A stretch of 64,000 nt of DNA from Emergencia timonensis. Lineage in GTDB: Bacteria > Bacillota > Clostridia > Peptostreptococcales > Anaerovoracaceae. The notes beneath the pieces are model-generated. The model saw nothing but the letters and a program-made list of their open reading frames with translations, was not told the origin of the DNA and ran no database searches. A program made the translations under genes and the position numbers. Below, piece after piece: positions 7,444 to 17,688 of the stretch (positions are counted from its first letter, which is position 1; each line of letters starts with the position of its first letter). The stretch is from assembly GCF_900086585.1 (NCBI RefSeq), contig NZ_FLKM01000008.1, positions 682,001 to 746,000 on the forward strand, read 5' to 3'.

Positions 7444-9081
7444 ATGGCAAAGGACATCAGGGAGTGCCTGCTGGAGCAGGTAGGAAAATTTCATCAGTGG
7501 CAGGAAATCACTTATCCCGGAAAAACCACCGAGGAGATCGGCGGTGCATGGGAGGTCGATTACCCTGCGTGGAATGATATATTTGATGCCTTTTGCCATG
7601 TGTTGACCCAAATGGATGCAGAAACAGCAGACAGCGTCCTACTGGATGAGATGGTCTATCTGATCGCCAGGGACAACGAAGCGGAGGGGTTTATACAGGA
7701 GACCACTTCCCATCCCCAATGGTTCGAGCGCCTCTGCCGCAGGGCCGCAGCCTCCAATGAGAGTGAGGCCAAGTGGCAGTTTGCCGCATATCTGTCAGAA
7801 TGTCCGTGCAGCCAGGAAGTCAAAGACATGATCCTGGACTTCGCAAAGGACCCCAATGAATATGTAAGCCGGCGGGCACTTTTGGCGATGCCCGCTCTGC
7901 GTCCTGACTGTGTGGAGCAGTTCGCTCCGCTGTTCTGGGAGCGCAACTGTTACTCTCCTGAACTTCCGGAATACCAGCGGATCGCCGTTCTGGTCTCACT
8001 GGACGCCATCCATTCCGACCTGCTTCCACAATACTTGGAACGGGCCAAGCAGGATGGTCGGAGCTATCTGCTGGAACACGCAAAACGAATCGAAGGAGGA
8101 CTTGCCATGAACGAAAAACTGTCCCGTCCCCAATTCAATCAAATGGATACAACCGAGAAGCAAACGCTGATGGAAAGCTTGGCTGATCGTTATGATATGA
8201 CCTTTCTCGGTCTACATACCTTTGACCGTTGGGGCCAGAGCTACACCACCGGCATCTTCGAGAAAGATGGCCGGGAGTTCGTCTTTGTCCCCGGCGATAC
8301 CGTCACCCTGGGCTGGGAGCAGTTTGCCGTGGGACTGAATCAGGAGAGCCGGGAGGAATTGGAGTATCTGTTCCGAGAATGGGAAATGGAGCGGGACCCG
8401 GAGGAGATGATTCGGGAAAGCATGGCTCCTGTTCGGCAGGCGGCCATTGGACCCATGCTGGTGGGCCGGGAGCTGGAGGAAATTAACTGGGAGCCAGTCA
8501 AAATGGATGATCCCAGACTGACTGTCCACCCTGACTGGCTGAAGGAATTCCGTGATTTTGCCTGGAGTGACAGCAGCAGTCTTACCTTGCATCAGTCGGC
8601 CCGCATTGAGCGGACGGAAAAGGGCTTTCAGATCTGTATCTATAACCACACAGACTACGATGCGCTTCTTGCCATGCTGGAAAACAGGGGCTTCTCCCTG
8701 CCCACGGCGGACGAGTGGGCCTACCTGTGTGGCGGCGGGTGTCGGACCCTGTTTCCATGGGGAGATGGGTTAGACTACTCCATGCGTCTGCACTGGTTTG
8801 AGAACATGGATGAGGATGAGAACCGGCCCTATGACATGGAGGAACCCAACTTCTTCGGCCTGTCCATCGCCTACGATCCCTATATGCGGGAAGTGGTGCA
8901 GGCTGATAGGCTTACCACCTGCGGCGGCGATGGCGGATGCAATATCTGCGGAGGGCTGGGTCCATTTCTCGGTTTCCTGCCCTGTTCGCCCCACTGTAAG
9001 CCAGAAGTGCAGGAGGACAATGAACTAAACGGAGATTATGACTTTTATCGGCCTATCATTCGGTTGGAGAACTATGATTGA
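7444..9081 (+). CDS. HEAT-like plus formylglycine-enzyme-like fusion protein
   Basis: 545 residues. Residues ~1-215 are helical, HEAT-like ('LDFAKDPNEYVSRRALLAMP'). The C-terminal ~130 residues contain 'LPTADEWAYLCGG', 'FPWGDGLDYSM' and a Cys-rich loop (CGGDGGCNICGG), recalling the SUMF1/formylglycine-generating fold ('LPTEAEWEYAARGG...YPWGD' in that family). I see no proof of catalysis. An internal ATG at 8107 has a strong AAGGAGG six bases away, so the downstream half could be translated independently, again suggesting gene fusion. Position in the array suggests an immunity or modifier role. Confidence 0.5.
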   Translation: MAKDIRECLLEQVGKFHQWQEITYPGKTTEEIGGAWEVDYPAWNDIFDAFCHVLTQMDAETADSVLLDEMVYLIARDNEAEGFIQETTSHPQWFERLCRRAAASNESEAKWQFAAYLSECPCSQEVKDMILDFAKDPNEYVSRRALLAMPALRPDCVEQFAPLFWERNCYSPELPEYQRIAVLVSLDAIHSDLLPQYLERAKQDGRSYLLEHAKRIEGGLAMNEKLSRPQFNQMDTTEKQTLMESLADRYDMTFLGLHTFDRWGQSYTTGIFEKDGREFVFVPGDTVTLGWEQFAVGLNQESREELEYLFREWEMERDPEEMIRESMAPVRQAAIGPMLVGRELEEINWEPVKMDDPRLTVHPDWLKEFRDFAWSDSSSLTLHQSARIERTEKGFQICIYNHTDYDALLAMLENRGFSLPTADEWAYLCGGGCRTLFPWGDGLDYSMRLHWFENMDEDENRPYDMEEPNFFGLSIAYDPYMREVVQADRLTTCGGDGGCNICGGLGPFLGFLPCSPHCKPEVQEDNELNGDYDFYRPIIRLENYD

Positions 9082-9123
9082 CAATAGAAGCTTGATACGA
9101 AATAAAGAAAGAGAGGTGCCGAC

Positions 9124-9594
9124 ATGGGAGCATGGGGCATAAAAGCATTAGAGCGTGACGAAGGGTTGGATGTACTGGACATCCTCAAAAATGAATATGT
9201 ACCGGAGCATCTGGTAATGGATCTGGGTGAGATGATCGAACTGATGAAAGAGGAAGGTATGTTGGGAGAAGATCTCTCCGACATCGACTTTCTCTATGAT
9301 AACACCGCTATGGCTCTGGCGGAGCTGTATTTCCAATGGAAGGATAACAGCAAGCTGGACTACGATCATGAAGAAGCTATATGGGATAAAGTCACCGGTT
9401 TCACAGCATCCAAAGAAGCCCTTGCCTTCCTGCTGCGGCAGCTCACCGACATCAAAAACGAGGTGCCGGACGAGGACGGCATCCGTGAGATTGTGGATCT
9501 TTGGAAGAACGAGGACAGCGGTGAGATCGCTCCTGCGTGGTTGGAACATTTGGGCTGGCTCATCAAGCGACTGATCTCAGAACAGGAGGTGTGA
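9124..9594 (+). CDS. DUF4259 family protein
   Basis: 156 residues. The N-terminus MGAWGIKALERDEGLDVL is the DUF4259 hallmark ('MGAWG..xFdnDdAldfl'). The remainder is helical and ends in a helix with Trp-Leu repeats. DUF4259 is a frequent but uncharacterised member of polyimmunity loci. Ribosome site GAGAGGTG precedes ATG 9124. The giant polyimmunity gene begins 3 bases after its stop, implying tight co-translation. Confidence 0.75.
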   Translation: MGAWGIKALERDEGLDVLDILKNEYVPEHLVMDLGEMIELMKEEGMLGEDLSDIDFLYDNTAMALAELYFQWKDNSKLDYDHEEAIWDKVTGFTASKEALAFLLRQLTDIKNEVPDEDGIREIVDLWKNEDSGEIAPAWLEHLGWLIKRLISEQEV

Positions 9595-9597
9595 CAG

Positions 9598-12500
9598 ATG
9601 TATATCAAAAAATACTGGGGCAACTTTATCGGAGGCTCGGATGACAGTCTGAACCTTGTGGCCTTTTTAGAAGACCAGAAGAAAGAGGAAATCCCCCTCA
9701 GCGAAATCTTCACCAAGATTGGGCTGGACAAGCAGAACTGGGGCTTCCGCCAGACTGTGGAGTATCTGGAGTTCACCCACTCCAGTGGTGTGGAAATGGA
9801 TTTTCACTTTGCTATTGATGTGGTCACCGACCTGGCCGCCATCCTGCTGGAGTGCAGCGTCAGCGGCAGTGTGAACCTCCAAGATCTGGACGAGTACAAC
9901 ACCCCCCCCCGCCGTATCCGCATCACCGCCACGCCGGAGGAACACGACGCAATGAACAAGTCCCTGGCGGATTTCGCCCAGAACCCGCTGGAATACGACC
10001 TCAGCGAGATGATGGACGACGAGGAGATCCAGGAGATGGCTCGGGATGTGGAGGCGCTGCGGAAGGATCTGTACGAGGCCGCTGGCCGCAACCGGGACTA
10101 CCATGTGAAAGCGGAGGATGTGAAATCTCTACTCTCTGACTGGAAGGGTGCCGATGGCTGCATTGCCACCAACCGCATCACGGTAGAGGGCTGCAAGGTT
10201 GGCTACTGCTACCGGGAGAAGCCGGACGGCGACTGGGACAGCGGCTGGCGCTTCACCGCCGGTGATGAGAGCGAGGAGTACATGGACGACCCCAACAATG
10301 CCGGGATTTACAAGCTGAACACAATCTGCAACGACGATCCCGACATCATCCCTCTGCTGAACACCCCTGCTCCCTGCGCCTTTGAGCGGGATGAGAACGG
10401 CGTGTTCCAGCAAATCAAAGACTGGAAACCGGATGAGGACGAGGAGGACCCGGATATGGATATTTTGAAGCAGTGCCAGAAGTGGCATGAGGAGGACAAA
10501 CACCAGAAAATCGTAGACGCGCTGGAGGCCATCCCTACCGAGGAGCGTACCCCGGAAATGGATATGGAGCTGGCGCGAGCCTACAACAATCTGGCGGACT
10601 CCAGCGAACCGGAGGGAAGAAAGCAGCTTCACCGGGCACTGGAATTGATGCAGTGCCACGAGGAGGAACTGGGAGATACTTATTCCTGGAATTTCCGCAT
10701 GGGGTATGCCTATTATTATCTGGATCAGGAGGGCCGCGCTCTGCGGTATTTTGAAAAAGCTCTGGAACAGCATCCCGGTGATGATCCGAAACTTAACACC
10801 CGACAAGACATTGAGGATTTGATCGACTGGTGCACGAAAGGCATTTCTCTGCCCCAGTTCTCGGAGTGCTTCCGAGAGCGGACAGAGAACTGGTGGGAAA
10901 CCTTTGCCGAGATGGAAGCAGAATTGCGCCAGATGATGGATGAGGACAAAGATCATACCCGCGGCGCAGAACTCGTGGCCCAAATGGAGGACACCCTGAA
11001 TCTGGTTTTTGATGAAATTTCCTTCGAGCTGGGCTTCAATGGCGAAAAGCATGAGCTGATCCTCACCCCGGAGGGTAATAAGGTCAAGCTGTTTGAGCTG
11101 GTCTACTTCCAGAAACACGCCCCAAAGGAGGTGCTGGAGCACTGGAACATCCTTGTGGGCCGTCAGCCCTCCCAGAATATCGGCCTGCGTACCGACGACA
11201 GCTGGGACATCTCCGGTGAGGATGTGCAGATCTGGCTGGAGGAACAGGGCGAAAACAGTTTCAACATCTCCGCCTACTGTGAAAAGCTGCTGCCTATGCT
11301 CCGGGAGGCGGAAGGCCGAGTCTGGTGGATGCTCACCACCCTCACCGATCAGATACTGGGCGAGATCCCCCACATGAGATACATAGACAGTTTTGATGTG
11401 CTGGAGGAACCCAAGGCAGAGCCGTCCTTCCTCCTGTCCCAGCTGCCCGACAAACTGCGGGAGCAGGGCCTGGAGCTCTCCACCGATCCGGAGGCCTATC
11501 TGGAGAGCTATCTTGGCTACGAAATGAAACCCAATGAAGACCCCAACGCCGATTGGCGGCTGGATGTAATGGCCGGTTCCACCTGCTGTGTGCCGCTCAT
11601 CAACGGCTATCTGAATGCCGACAACGACTTTATGGACGATCTCCATGCCGACGGAGCGGTAGCGGGCTTTTTCTGCTATCCCCTGGATACCTTGCGGGAG
11701 GAGGAAGGATCGGAAAAGATTTTCGACTTCCGGGACAAGCTGGAGGAATTGTTCACCACCGTGGACGGATCGGAGATGCTCGCCCTCATCGGCGGGGCCA
11801 CCGGCCTCTACTGTGGCTATGTGGACTTCATCGCCTGGGACATCCGAGAGGCGCTGAACATGGCGAAAGAGTTCTTTGAAGGCACGGATATCCCATGGGC
11901 CATCTTCCACACCTTCCGCCGTGAAGCCGGTTCTGTACCTCTAAAGCAACAAGATGATGGGACAGAAACTGAAAATCAGGATGACGAGTTGGATGAAACG
12001 CTTACGGGCATGGACTATATTCCTTATACCCAACAGGACGCCGAAGCATTCTTCGCTCAGCTGGAGCAGTGGAACGACGAGGACGAGTACACCCGCTGCA
12101 TCCAGGCACTCAATGCCATCCCAGAGGACTGGAGGAACTATCGCACCGCCTACGCCCTGGCACGGGCGCTGGAGAACTACGCCATCATCGGGGACCATGA
12201 TGAGGGTACTTTGAAATTCAAGGGAGACAAAGCCCTCCAGAGGGCCATTGAGGTGCTGGAGTCCGTCCGGGAGGAAGGTCAGGACAAGGCGGAGTGGAAT
12301 ATGCGGATGGCCTACGGCTATCAGTATCTCTATGGTCAGGAGGAAAAGGCCATTCCCTACGCCCAGCGGTGGGCAGAGCTGGACCCGGAGGATGAAAATG
12401 CCCCGGCGGTAATTCGGGAGTGTAAGGCGGAGATCCGGAAACGCCAGCGCAGCCGGAAGAAGAAGGCCAAATTCGTGCCCGGTGATACCCCATTTGAGGG

Positions 12501-15114
12501 TTTCGACCTCACCAACTTCTGGGATGATAATTGGTATGCACTGAAAGAATATGTCAGTGATCCGCCTTCCGATGAGCTGATTGCCAGCGTGGAGGAGGAA
12601 CTGGGCTACAAGCTGCCCGCCGCCTATATCTGGCTGATGAAGCAGCACAACGGTGGCATTCCGATGAACACCTGCTATCCCTGCGATGAGCCTACCTGTT
12701 GGGCAGATGATCATGTGGCCATCACCGGCATTTTCGGAATCGGACGGGAAAAGAACTGCTCCCTCTGTGGAGAGATGGGCAGTCAGTTTATGATCGATGA
12801 GTGGGAGTATCCTGCCATCGGCGTGGCCATCTGCGACTGTCCAAGCGCCGGACACGATATGATTTTCCTGGACTACCGGGCTTGCGGTCCCCAGGGAGAG
12901 CCTGCGGTAGTCCATGTGGATCAGGAAAATGACTATAAAATCACCCATCTGGCAGATAGCTTTGAGGAATTTATCCGCGGACTGGAGCATGAATCCCTCT
13001 ATGATCCGGATGAAGATGTAGAGGATCTTAACGAAGATGTTGATGCTGACGAGGAAGAAACCGACCATAAGGGCTCCTTTGCCGGGTCTGTGCTCCTCTC
13101 CAAAGTAGAGTGGGACAAGGAGCAGTTGATTCGGGATCTACGGGAAGAATGGGGCATCGTAGATGAGGAGCCGGATGAGGGCGACGAAGACGATGAGAAC
13201 AGCGATGACGCTGTGGTAATGCGGGTCGGCGGAATGATGCTGATCGTGACACTCTTCCACGGTCACATCCCGGACAATGAAGCTGAGATCAACGCCGAAA
13301 ACAACTATATGTGGCCAGAGGCCGTAGAAGTGACCAAAGCGCACAAGGCCCATATCATGGTGGCTGTGTTGGGCGAGGAGGAAAAACTGCTGGAACGCGG
13401 TAAGCTGTTCACCAAGGCGATGGCAGTGTGCTGCAAGCAGAAATACGCCACCGGTGTCTACACCAGCGGCGTGGTATTTGAGCCTCGTTTCTATGAGGGC
13501 CTTGCCGATATGATAAAAGAGGACGAGCTGCCCATCTTCAACTGGGTCTGGTTCGGCCTGTACCGGAGCGAGGGGGGCCTAAACGGCTACACCTACGGCA
13601 TGGATGTGTTCGGCAAGGAGGAAATGGAAGTGCTGAACACTGACGCCGAGCCGGAGGATCTGCGGGACTTTTTGGCCAGCCTTGCCTCCTATGTGCTGGC
13701 GTGTGATGTGACGCTGCAAGACGGCGAAACCATCGGTTTTTCTGCGGATGATAAGCACACCATCACCCGCAGCCCCGGTGTCTCTCTGCCGGAGGAGCAG
13801 ATGACTCTGAAAATCTCCTATGAGCCCACAGAAGTAGAGCCAGAGACTGACGATGACAGCATAGGAATGGATGATGTTTCCTATCATATTGAGAGCATTG
13901 AGGAAAAAGAGCTTCCCATTGACCCCATCAACGCCTACAATCACATGGCGATTTATTTGCGCTGGTGCATGGAGCATGACTTGATGGGCGAAAAATTCCT
14001 GGAAGAGCATGGTGATGTGGTAAACCAGGTCAAAGCCGATCCAGGCAGCACAGACCTGCGAACATTCATCCGGGAGGAGTTATTCGGCTGTCTATTTTCG
14101 GCTCTGTTCAACCAGAAAGGCCGTGCCTTTGCCCATTATTACTATGGAGAAAATGATGCGCCCTATTATCCTGCCGACATTGATGACTATGCCCTGAAAT
14201 ATTTTGGTCCGTCCCGGTATCACTCCAATGAATTTCAACAGGAGACATATTTATTTATCCCCTTTGATGAGAAATACTATCAGGCCATGGCCAAGGTCAT
14301 TGAAAAACGCTTTGTCAACTGGCAGGGACAGGACTTTGACGAGGATACGCTGGAGCCTTCCGAGGTGGCGCAGGCCATTATGGAGTATCTGGACTGTGAG
14401 TGCACCTATTTCCCGTCTATGGCAGATGATGATCCCATCATGTCAGCATACAGCTACGCCCGGCGGCTGGGCGTGCGGGAGGACTTTATTCCTGTTCTCA
14501 TCAAGCCGGATGAAACGCTGTTGGAGTGTCTGGTGATGAATGCCGACCCGGAAAACGATGCAGACTGCTATGAATTTAACCCCAAAGCTGTGGAGGAATA
14601 CCGGAAGAAGATGCTCTCCGCTCCCGTCAAGGACGGAAAGGCGGTTCTGGAGGAATTGACCGGCCAGCGCAAAGAAGAAGCCGAGGAGGATGATATGGAC
14701 TGGGAGGAGGAAATTATTGGTGAGATAGACGGCGGTATCAACAACGACCGCTTCGCAAGTTATTGGGATTCTGATACCAATATGACCGTTCCGCTAATTC
14801 TGGCTAAAATTCCGGTAAAGAACCCCTGGGAGATCTTTGCCTACCTGCCCTTCGGAAACTGGAATGAATGTCCTGATACGCTGGAGCTAATGGCAGTGGC
14901 GAAATACTGGTTCGAGCAGTATGACGCGGTGCCTGCCGCCATGAGCCACGATGAGCTGGAGTTTCTGCTCCCGGCTCCTGTCCCCAAGGAGAAGGCCATA
15001 GATGTAGCTGTGGAACAATACGGTTTTTGTCCTGATTTGGACCAAAATGCAAGTATTGGCACTTTGGCTGATACTATACACCAATCCACCGTCTGGTATT
15101 TCTGGTGGGATTGA
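9598..15114 (+). CDS. giant multidomain polyimmunity protein
   Basis: 1,838 residues, by far the longest gene of the array. Modules by approximate residue: ~178-280 DUF2185/Imm33 ('GCIATNRITVEGCKVGYCYR', 'GWRFTAGDESEEYMDDPN'); ~290-400 TPR-like; ~440-780 an unrecognised pair of domains; ~815-950 second TPR-like block ('WNMRMAYGYQYL'); ~975-1135 SUKH ('VEEELGYKLPAAYIWLMKQH'); ~1200-1410 DUF4261 ('HKAHIMVAVLGEEEKLLERG', 'GYTYGMDVFGKEEMEVL', 'DGETIGFSADDKHTITRSPG'); ~1435-1695 DUF7832-like; ~1720-1838 DUF4253, ending 'STVWYFWWD'. No signal peptide, so cytoplasmic. Several immunity modules on one chain suggest simultaneous neutralisation of different toxins; that is inference from the domain list. 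A run of nine C at 9902-9910 lies near codon 103. Confidence 0.85.
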   Translation: MYIKKYWGNFIGGSDDSLNLVAFLEDQKKEEIPLSEIFTKIGLDKQNWGFRQTVEYLEFTHSSGVEMDFHFAIDVVTDLAAILLECSVSGSVNLQDLDEYNTPPRRIRITATPEEHDAMNKSLADFAQNPLEYDLSEMMDDEEIQEMARDVEALRKDLYEAAGRNRDYHVKAEDVKSLLSDWKGADGCIATNRITVEGCKVGYCYREKPDGDWDSGWRFTAGDESEEYMDDPNNAGIYKLNTICNDDPDIIPLLNTPAPCAFERDENGVFQQIKDWKPDEDEEDPDMDILKQCQKWHEEDKHQKIVDALEAIPTEERTPEMDMELARAYNNLADSSEPEGRKQLHRALELMQCHEEELGDTYSWNFRMGYAYYYLDQEGRALRYFEKALEQHPGDDPKLNTRQDIEDLIDWCTKGISLPQFSECFRERTENWWETFAEMEAELRQMMDEDKDHTRGAELVAQMEDTLNLVFDEISFELGFNGEKHELILTPEGNKVKLFELVYFQKHAPKEVLEHWNILVGRQPSQNIGLRTDDSWDISGEDVQIWLEEQGENSFNISAYCEKLLPMLREAEGRVWWMLTTLTDQILGEIPHMRYIDSFDVLEEPKAEPSFLLSQLPDKLREQGLELSTDPEAYLESYLGYEMKPNEDPNADWRLDVMAGSTCCVPLINGYLNADNDFMDDLHADGAVAGFFCYPLDTLREEEGSEKIFDFRDKLEELFTTVDGSEMLALIGGATGLYCGYVDFIAWDIREALNMAKEFFEGTDIPWAIFHTFRREAGSVPLKQQDDGTETENQDDELDETLTGMDYIPYTQQDAEAFFAQLEQWNDEDEYTRCIQALNAIPEDWRNYRTAYALARALENYAIIGDHDEGTLKFKGDKALQRAIEVLESVREEGQDKAEWNMRMAYGYQYLYGQEEKAIPYAQRWAELDPEDENAPAVIRECKAEIRKRQRSRKKKAKFVPGDTPFEGFDLTNFWDDNWYALKEYVSDPPSDELIASVEEELGYKLPAAYIWLMKQHNGGIPMNTCYPCDEPTCWADDHVAITGIFGIGREKNCSLCGEMGSQFMIDEWEYPAIGVAICDCPSAGHDMIFLDYRACGPQGEPAVVHVDQENDYKITHLADSFEEFIRGLEHESLYDPDEDVEDLNEDVDADEEETDHKGSFAGSVLLSKVEWDKEQLIRDLREEWGIVDEEPDEGDEDDENSDDAVVMRVGGMMLIVTLFHGHIPDNEAEINAENNYMWPEAVEVTKAHKAHIMVAVLGEEEKLLERGKLFTKAMAVCCKQKYATGVYTSGVVFEPRFYEGLADMIKEDELPIFNWVWFGLYRSEGGLNGYTYGMDVFGKEEMEVLNTDAEPEDLRDFLASLASYVLACDVTLQDGETIGFSADDKHTITRSPGVSLPEEQMTLKISYEPTEVEPETDDDSIGMDDVSYHIESIEEKELPIDPINAYNHMAIYLRWCMEHDLMGEKFLEEHGDVVNQVKADPGSTDLRTFIREELFGCLFSALFNQKGRAFAHYYYGENDAPYYPADIDDYALKYFGPSRYHSNEFQQETYLFIPFDEKYYQAMAKVIEKRFVNWQGQDFDEDTLEPSEVAQAIMEYLDCECTYFPSMADDDPIMSAYSYARRLGVREDFIPVLIKPDETLLECLVMNADPENDADCYEFNPKAVEEYRKKMLSAPVKDGKAVLEELTGQRKEEAEEDDMDWEEEIIGEIDGGINNDRFASYWDSDTNMTVPLILAKIPVKNPWEIFAYLPFGNWNECPDTLELMAVAKYWFEQYDAVPAAMSHDELEFLLPAPVPKEKAIDVAVEQYGFCPDLDQNASIGTLADTIHQSTVWYFWWD

Positions 15115-15993
<879 letters not shown>

Positions 15994-16009
15994 AAAGGAG
16001 GCAAACACT

Positions 16010-16786
16010 ATGGGACTTGACATCTACGCCGGGACGCTGACCCGGTACTATTCTCACAACTGGAAAACCGTTGTTCAGCAGTGGGCGGAGGAAAACGGAT
16101 ATTCCTTCAACCGCATCACCCCGGATGGGGAACCCGCCGACGACGAGGAATTGTCCCCGACCAATGTTCAGGCGGCGGTGGAGAACTGGCGGGATCAGAT
16201 TCTGGCCGCCATTTCTCAGCCGGACCAGCCCCCCTACGCCCCCTGGCCGGAGGATAATGAGAAGCCCTATTACACGGACAAGCCGGATTGGGATGCCTTC
16301 GGCGCTATGCTGCTGGTGGCCGCCTGTCGTACATACGAGGAACCGGTGCCTCCCACCGTGGAGAAGGACTGGATCTTCGGGGAGCATCCCCTGATTGCCC
16401 GCCTTGCATCGGACGAGGAGCGGGTGTGGTCCCTGTTTCGGGGCGTGACTTGGTGGCTTCCCCTCACCGACAGCTTTCTGTTCCAAGGCCCTCTGCCCAC
16501 CGATGACACCGTCGCTATCGCCACCTTGGGCGGACTGCGGAAGGAGCTGGAAAAGCTGAACCAGCTGGCATGGCAGGCCGATGAGGATACCATCCTTGGC
16601 TGGGCAGACACGGAGGGATACCCGGTAGACGGAACCGTAGACTCAGATGGACAGTATAGCAAGGCAGACATCCCGGAACACACCCAGTATGACACCCAAT
16701 CCCTTGCCAAGTTCGCCTTCTCCATGTTCTGGCGGGCCATGCGGTTTGCCGAGGAACAGCAGGTGCCCATCCTGCTTGATTATTAA
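16010..16786 (+). CDS. hypothetical protein of the immunity array
   Basis: 258 residues beginning MGLDIYAGTLTRYYSHNWKT. Not recognised as a named domain; 'MGLDIYxG' openings occur in several immunity-array proteins. It is rich in Trp and acidic residues and has no signal peptide or membrane segment. ATG 16010 has AAAAGGAGG upstream; an open frame extends 93 bases further but overlaps CbrC. Stop to next start is under 30 bases. Confidence 0.55.
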   Translation: MGLDIYAGTLTRYYSHNWKTVVQQWAEENGYSFNRITPDGEPADDEELSPTNVQAAVENWRDQILAAISQPDQPPYAPWPEDNEKPYYTDKPDWDAFGAMLLVAACRTYEEPVPPTVEKDWIFGEHPLIARLASDEERVWSLFRGVTWWLPLTDSFLFQGPLPTDDTVAIATLGGLRKELEKLNQLAWQADEDTILGWADTEGYPVDGTVDSDGQYSKADIPEHTQYDTQSLAKFAFSMFWRAMRFAEEQQVPILLDY

Positions 16787-16812
16787 GGAGGATTCGTCAG
16801 GAGGTGGAGACC

Positions 16813-17688
16813 GTGGAACAAAAACGCCCGGCAGATATATTTCAGGAGGCCCTGGACTACTTGTGGAACGGCTTGGGCCTGGAGGAAAAGGGCTGGAAGC
16901 GGCTGAAAAAAGGCGACTTCAAAAAGAAAATGAAAAACGGGCTGACCTATCAGATCTGGTTTGACCGGAGGCGCTACAACTACATAGACTACGAAATCGG
17001 CCATGGAAATGTGGAGGTGGGCTTCACCTGTATCATAAAGCAGGGAGATGACCGGCTCTACTCTTTCAAAATAGAACCGACAACAGGCGTTTCATTCTTT
17101 CGGATGCTGACAGAGGACCTGCGGCTGAACACCGGGCTGCTGGACACCTTTCTGCCCCTGATCAAAGCCCACTACCTTGACTTTATCGACCGCTTTGAGA
17201 CGGACCCAGCAGAGGCATTACATCCGGTCTGCGCCCCCTTTATCCAGCCAGAGGATTACAGCTGGTGCATCCATGTGGATGAGCAGATGGTGGAACAGTA
17301 CGGAACGGCGGAGCAGATGGAGGAGTACCGCCGTCAGGCAGAATTGCGCGGAACGCCGGAGTGCAAGGCAAAGAACTGGATGGGTTCGATGTTGTTCCAC
17401 CTCTCCCACGCCAATGATGTGGATCACGCCTGGGCCTCAAGCCGCACCAAAGAGGAACTGGACCAGGTGGTGGAACCCTTTGTGCAGGCCAAGCGGCAGA
17501 CAGGACAGTGGACGCAGGAGGATGAGGCGGGCTATCAGCTCTACCAGCAGGAAACAGATCCGAAGAAGCGCACCTTTCGGGTATGGTATCTCATCGCCAA
17601 CCCCCGCGGCCTGCCGAAAGAGTTTGTCCAGAAAGAGCTGGAGTTTCGGTGGAAACTGTTCCCGGAGAAGAAGGAGGAAGCCAAATGA
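16813..17688 (+). CDS. hypothetical protein, DUF4304-like N-terminus (GTG start)
   Basis: 291 residues. The first ~130 ('FQEALDYLWNGLGLEEKGW', 'LTYQIWFDRRRYNYIDYEIG') loosely resemble DUF4304; the rest is helical and unrecognised. GTG 16813 lies 8 bases from AGGAGG; an alternative GTG at 16804 overlaps that site. Its last codon overlaps the ATG of the next gene (ATGA at 17685), so the two are coupled. Confidence 0.5.
   Translation: MEQKRPADIFQEALDYLWNGLGLEEKGWKRLKKGDFKKKMKNGLTYQIWFDRRRYNYIDYEIGHGNVEVGFTCIIKQGDDRLYSFKIEPTTGVSFFRMLTEDLRLNTGLLDTFLPLIKAHYLDFIDRFETDPAEALHPVCAPFIQPEDYSWCIHVDEQMVEQYGTAEQMEEYRRQAELRGTPECKAKNWMGSMLFHLSHANDVDHAWASSRTKEELDQVVEPFVQAKRQTGQWTQEDEAGYQLYQQETDPKKRTFRVWYLIANPRGLPKEFVQKELEFRWKLFPEKKEEAK

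Noticed and set aside
10129..11910. 593-codon minus-strand open frame inside the giant gene
   Set aside because: Opposite to a gene with five recognisable domains; composition is that of a reverse complement, with Leu/Val/His-rich nonsense.
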